A DNA stretch of 64,000 nucleotides. Origin: Tetranychus cinnabarinus. Its lineage: Eukaryota > Arthropoda > Arachnida > Trombidiformes > Tetranychidae. Shown piece by piece: positions 62,798 through 64,000 of this stretch. The DNA is taken from contig WHVY01000004.1 in NCBI GenBank assembly GCA_022266195.1, forward strand, positions 7,767,501-7,831,500. The letters run 5' to 3'. The notes below the pieces were generated by a model that had not been told where the DNA came from, made no database searches, and saw only the letters and a list, made by a program, of their open reading frames with translations. Numbering within the stretch: the stretch's first letter is position 1; each line of letters begins with the position of its first letter. Both the position numbers and the translations under genes were made by a program.

Positions 62798-64000
62798 TGT
62801 GTTTGCTTGTCTGAAAGATTAAACAAAAATAGAAGCCATTGATTGTTATAAATTTAACAATTAGACCAATGACAATCAAAAAAGTGTAAACCTTATGTTT
62901 TTCATGGTGATCATGTTTAGGTCTGACCCATAATGATGATTAGTGAATGTCATTTACAATTAGGTAATCAATTTAACCAGTTGATATTTTTGTATTTTTA
63001 AGCGCAAGGCAAAGTTGGTATCGGTTGGACAATCAATGAATCATAGTCAATAAAAGACTGCCTTTCAATTAATTTCACTTTCAATTAACATTTGGCCAAT
63101 TATTAATTGATTTGCTGATTTTGATATTTAAAAAGGCTTGGCTCTTGCTTCATGTTTCAAGTGTTAATTTGCTGTGTACAAACACCTTAATGGGAAAGTC
63201 AAACAAGATGGTTGATTGAAGTATTAAACTTGTTAATTATTCGGCTCCGGACTTTTGTACGTTTTTGTGTGTCCATTTCATTGTTTACTCCTGTTGATGA
63301 TTAAAAACCAAACAGACAATTTGCCTCCAGTCATTTGATAATCCAACCATTTGTCAACATGAAAAACATTAATAACGGGCGCATTGAGAGATTTATCTGG
63401 AAAGAAACTCGTAACTCCTTTCAATGTAAAACATGTAGCAGCAAATAGAGTTGTAGCTTGAGCCTTTTCCTTGAACATGTCCATCCAATTCACCTCTTTT
63501 TTTACTCAATTTAATGGTTGAAGTGAAAAAGTAAAAGTAAAACTCTGAAAAATGTCCAATCAACCATGCGAACCATGAAAGTGATAACAACGCCAAGATG
63601 AAAAATCAAAGAAACGAAAAGGAAGCAAGAAAAAAGGAGAAAGCAAAAAGCTGGAAACTCCATTTCAAATGATAGATTCATCAGGCAAAATAAAAGTTCC
63701 AAGTCTCCTGAGAGTTGTAGAGTCCAGAGAAAAGTAAATCTAAAAAGTAAAATACAAAATAAAGATTGAAAATAGTGAAAAGAGGAAAACAGAAGAAGAC
63801 AGAATAAGGGTTTTAACGAGAAAAGTTACCTTAGACTTTTTACCTTTTCTTCATGATTCTTCCCTGTTGATCTCCAAGATGAACACAGTTAACTTTTCCA
63901 TTGTTACACAAAGTAAATTACATTTCTTCATAATCACCATCAATTTAACTACTAACATTATTGTTGCTTAAATTCAATTAAAGGTGGCAAAAATATAATA

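Larger units (their letters stand above)
58844..64000. other. Region after the candidate first exon, no further gene supported
   Basis: If the exon at 58816 is real, this is its first intron. It contains a degenerate repeat of CATCGAA/ACATTGGCC-like words at about 60490-60800, several GAT/ATC arrays, and a 16-bp-stem hairpin at 62720-62797. No convincing exon on either strand. Confidence 0.5.

Noticed and set aside
1..64000. tRNA, rRNA, snRNA genes and CRISPR arrays
   Set aside because: I looked for tRNA B-box-like GGTTCRANNC with a matching A box, and for regularly spaced repeats, and found none that hold up by eye. A tRNAscan/Infernal run would be decisive.

Overview
The window looks like nuclear DNA from a small-genome arthropod. 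It is about two-thirds A+T by eye, most introns are 60-125 nt with GT-AG ends, and the proteins are clearly metazoan. The lin-28 homologue resembles the insect form as I remember it. A trombidiform mite such as a spider mite is my best guess, but this is inference from compactness and composition. There is no bacterial, plasmid, phage or CRISPR content.

Positions 1-22.4 kb form a dense housekeeping cluster. In order: the 3' part of an SLC18B1-type MFS transporter (+, 1-1949, 5' end outside the window); a MAK/ICK-family kinase (+, 2926-8731); an SLC6 Na+/Cl- symporter of the GABA/amino-acid type (-, 17228-10977, ten exons rebuilt); methionine aminopeptidase 2 (+, 18769-20594, seven exons, all metal ligands present); and an intronless EXOSC8/Rrp43-type exosome subunit (+, 21583-22422). 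SLC6 and MetAP2 are divergently arranged. The genes share no pathway.

Positions 22.4-58 kb belong mainly to lin-28 (+). It has a cold-shock domain split by a 15.6-kb intron, two CCHC knuckles, and a roughly 300-residue acidic, Asn/Ser/Thr-rich tail. The 14 kb before it and its introns show no other convincing coding sequence. They hold GAT/ATC microsatellites, strand-skewed polypyrimidine and polypurine tracts, a small tandem repeat, a cluster of ATCGATT motifs, a cluster of CTCF-like AATAGATGGC motifs, and a possible alternative lin-28 first exon at 32617-32638. A TATA/Inr-like promoter with a short candidate first exon at 58742-58843 suggests that another + strand gene begins there and continues past the window.

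Mobile DNA is non-autonomous. Two MITE-like elements have terminal inverted repeats and 8-bp target duplications (hAT-like): 5250-5565 in a MAK intron and 34198-34652 upstream of lin-28. SLC6 intron 1 carries an almost perfect 1.05-kb palindrome (14157-15210) built from two copies of a dispersed repeat whose diverged relatives lie nearby, plus a second inverted-repeat element (15296-15875). The palindrome is the most unusual structure in the window, because it would be transcribed as a long hairpin within the SLC6 pre-mRNA. I found no clearly new multi-gene system.
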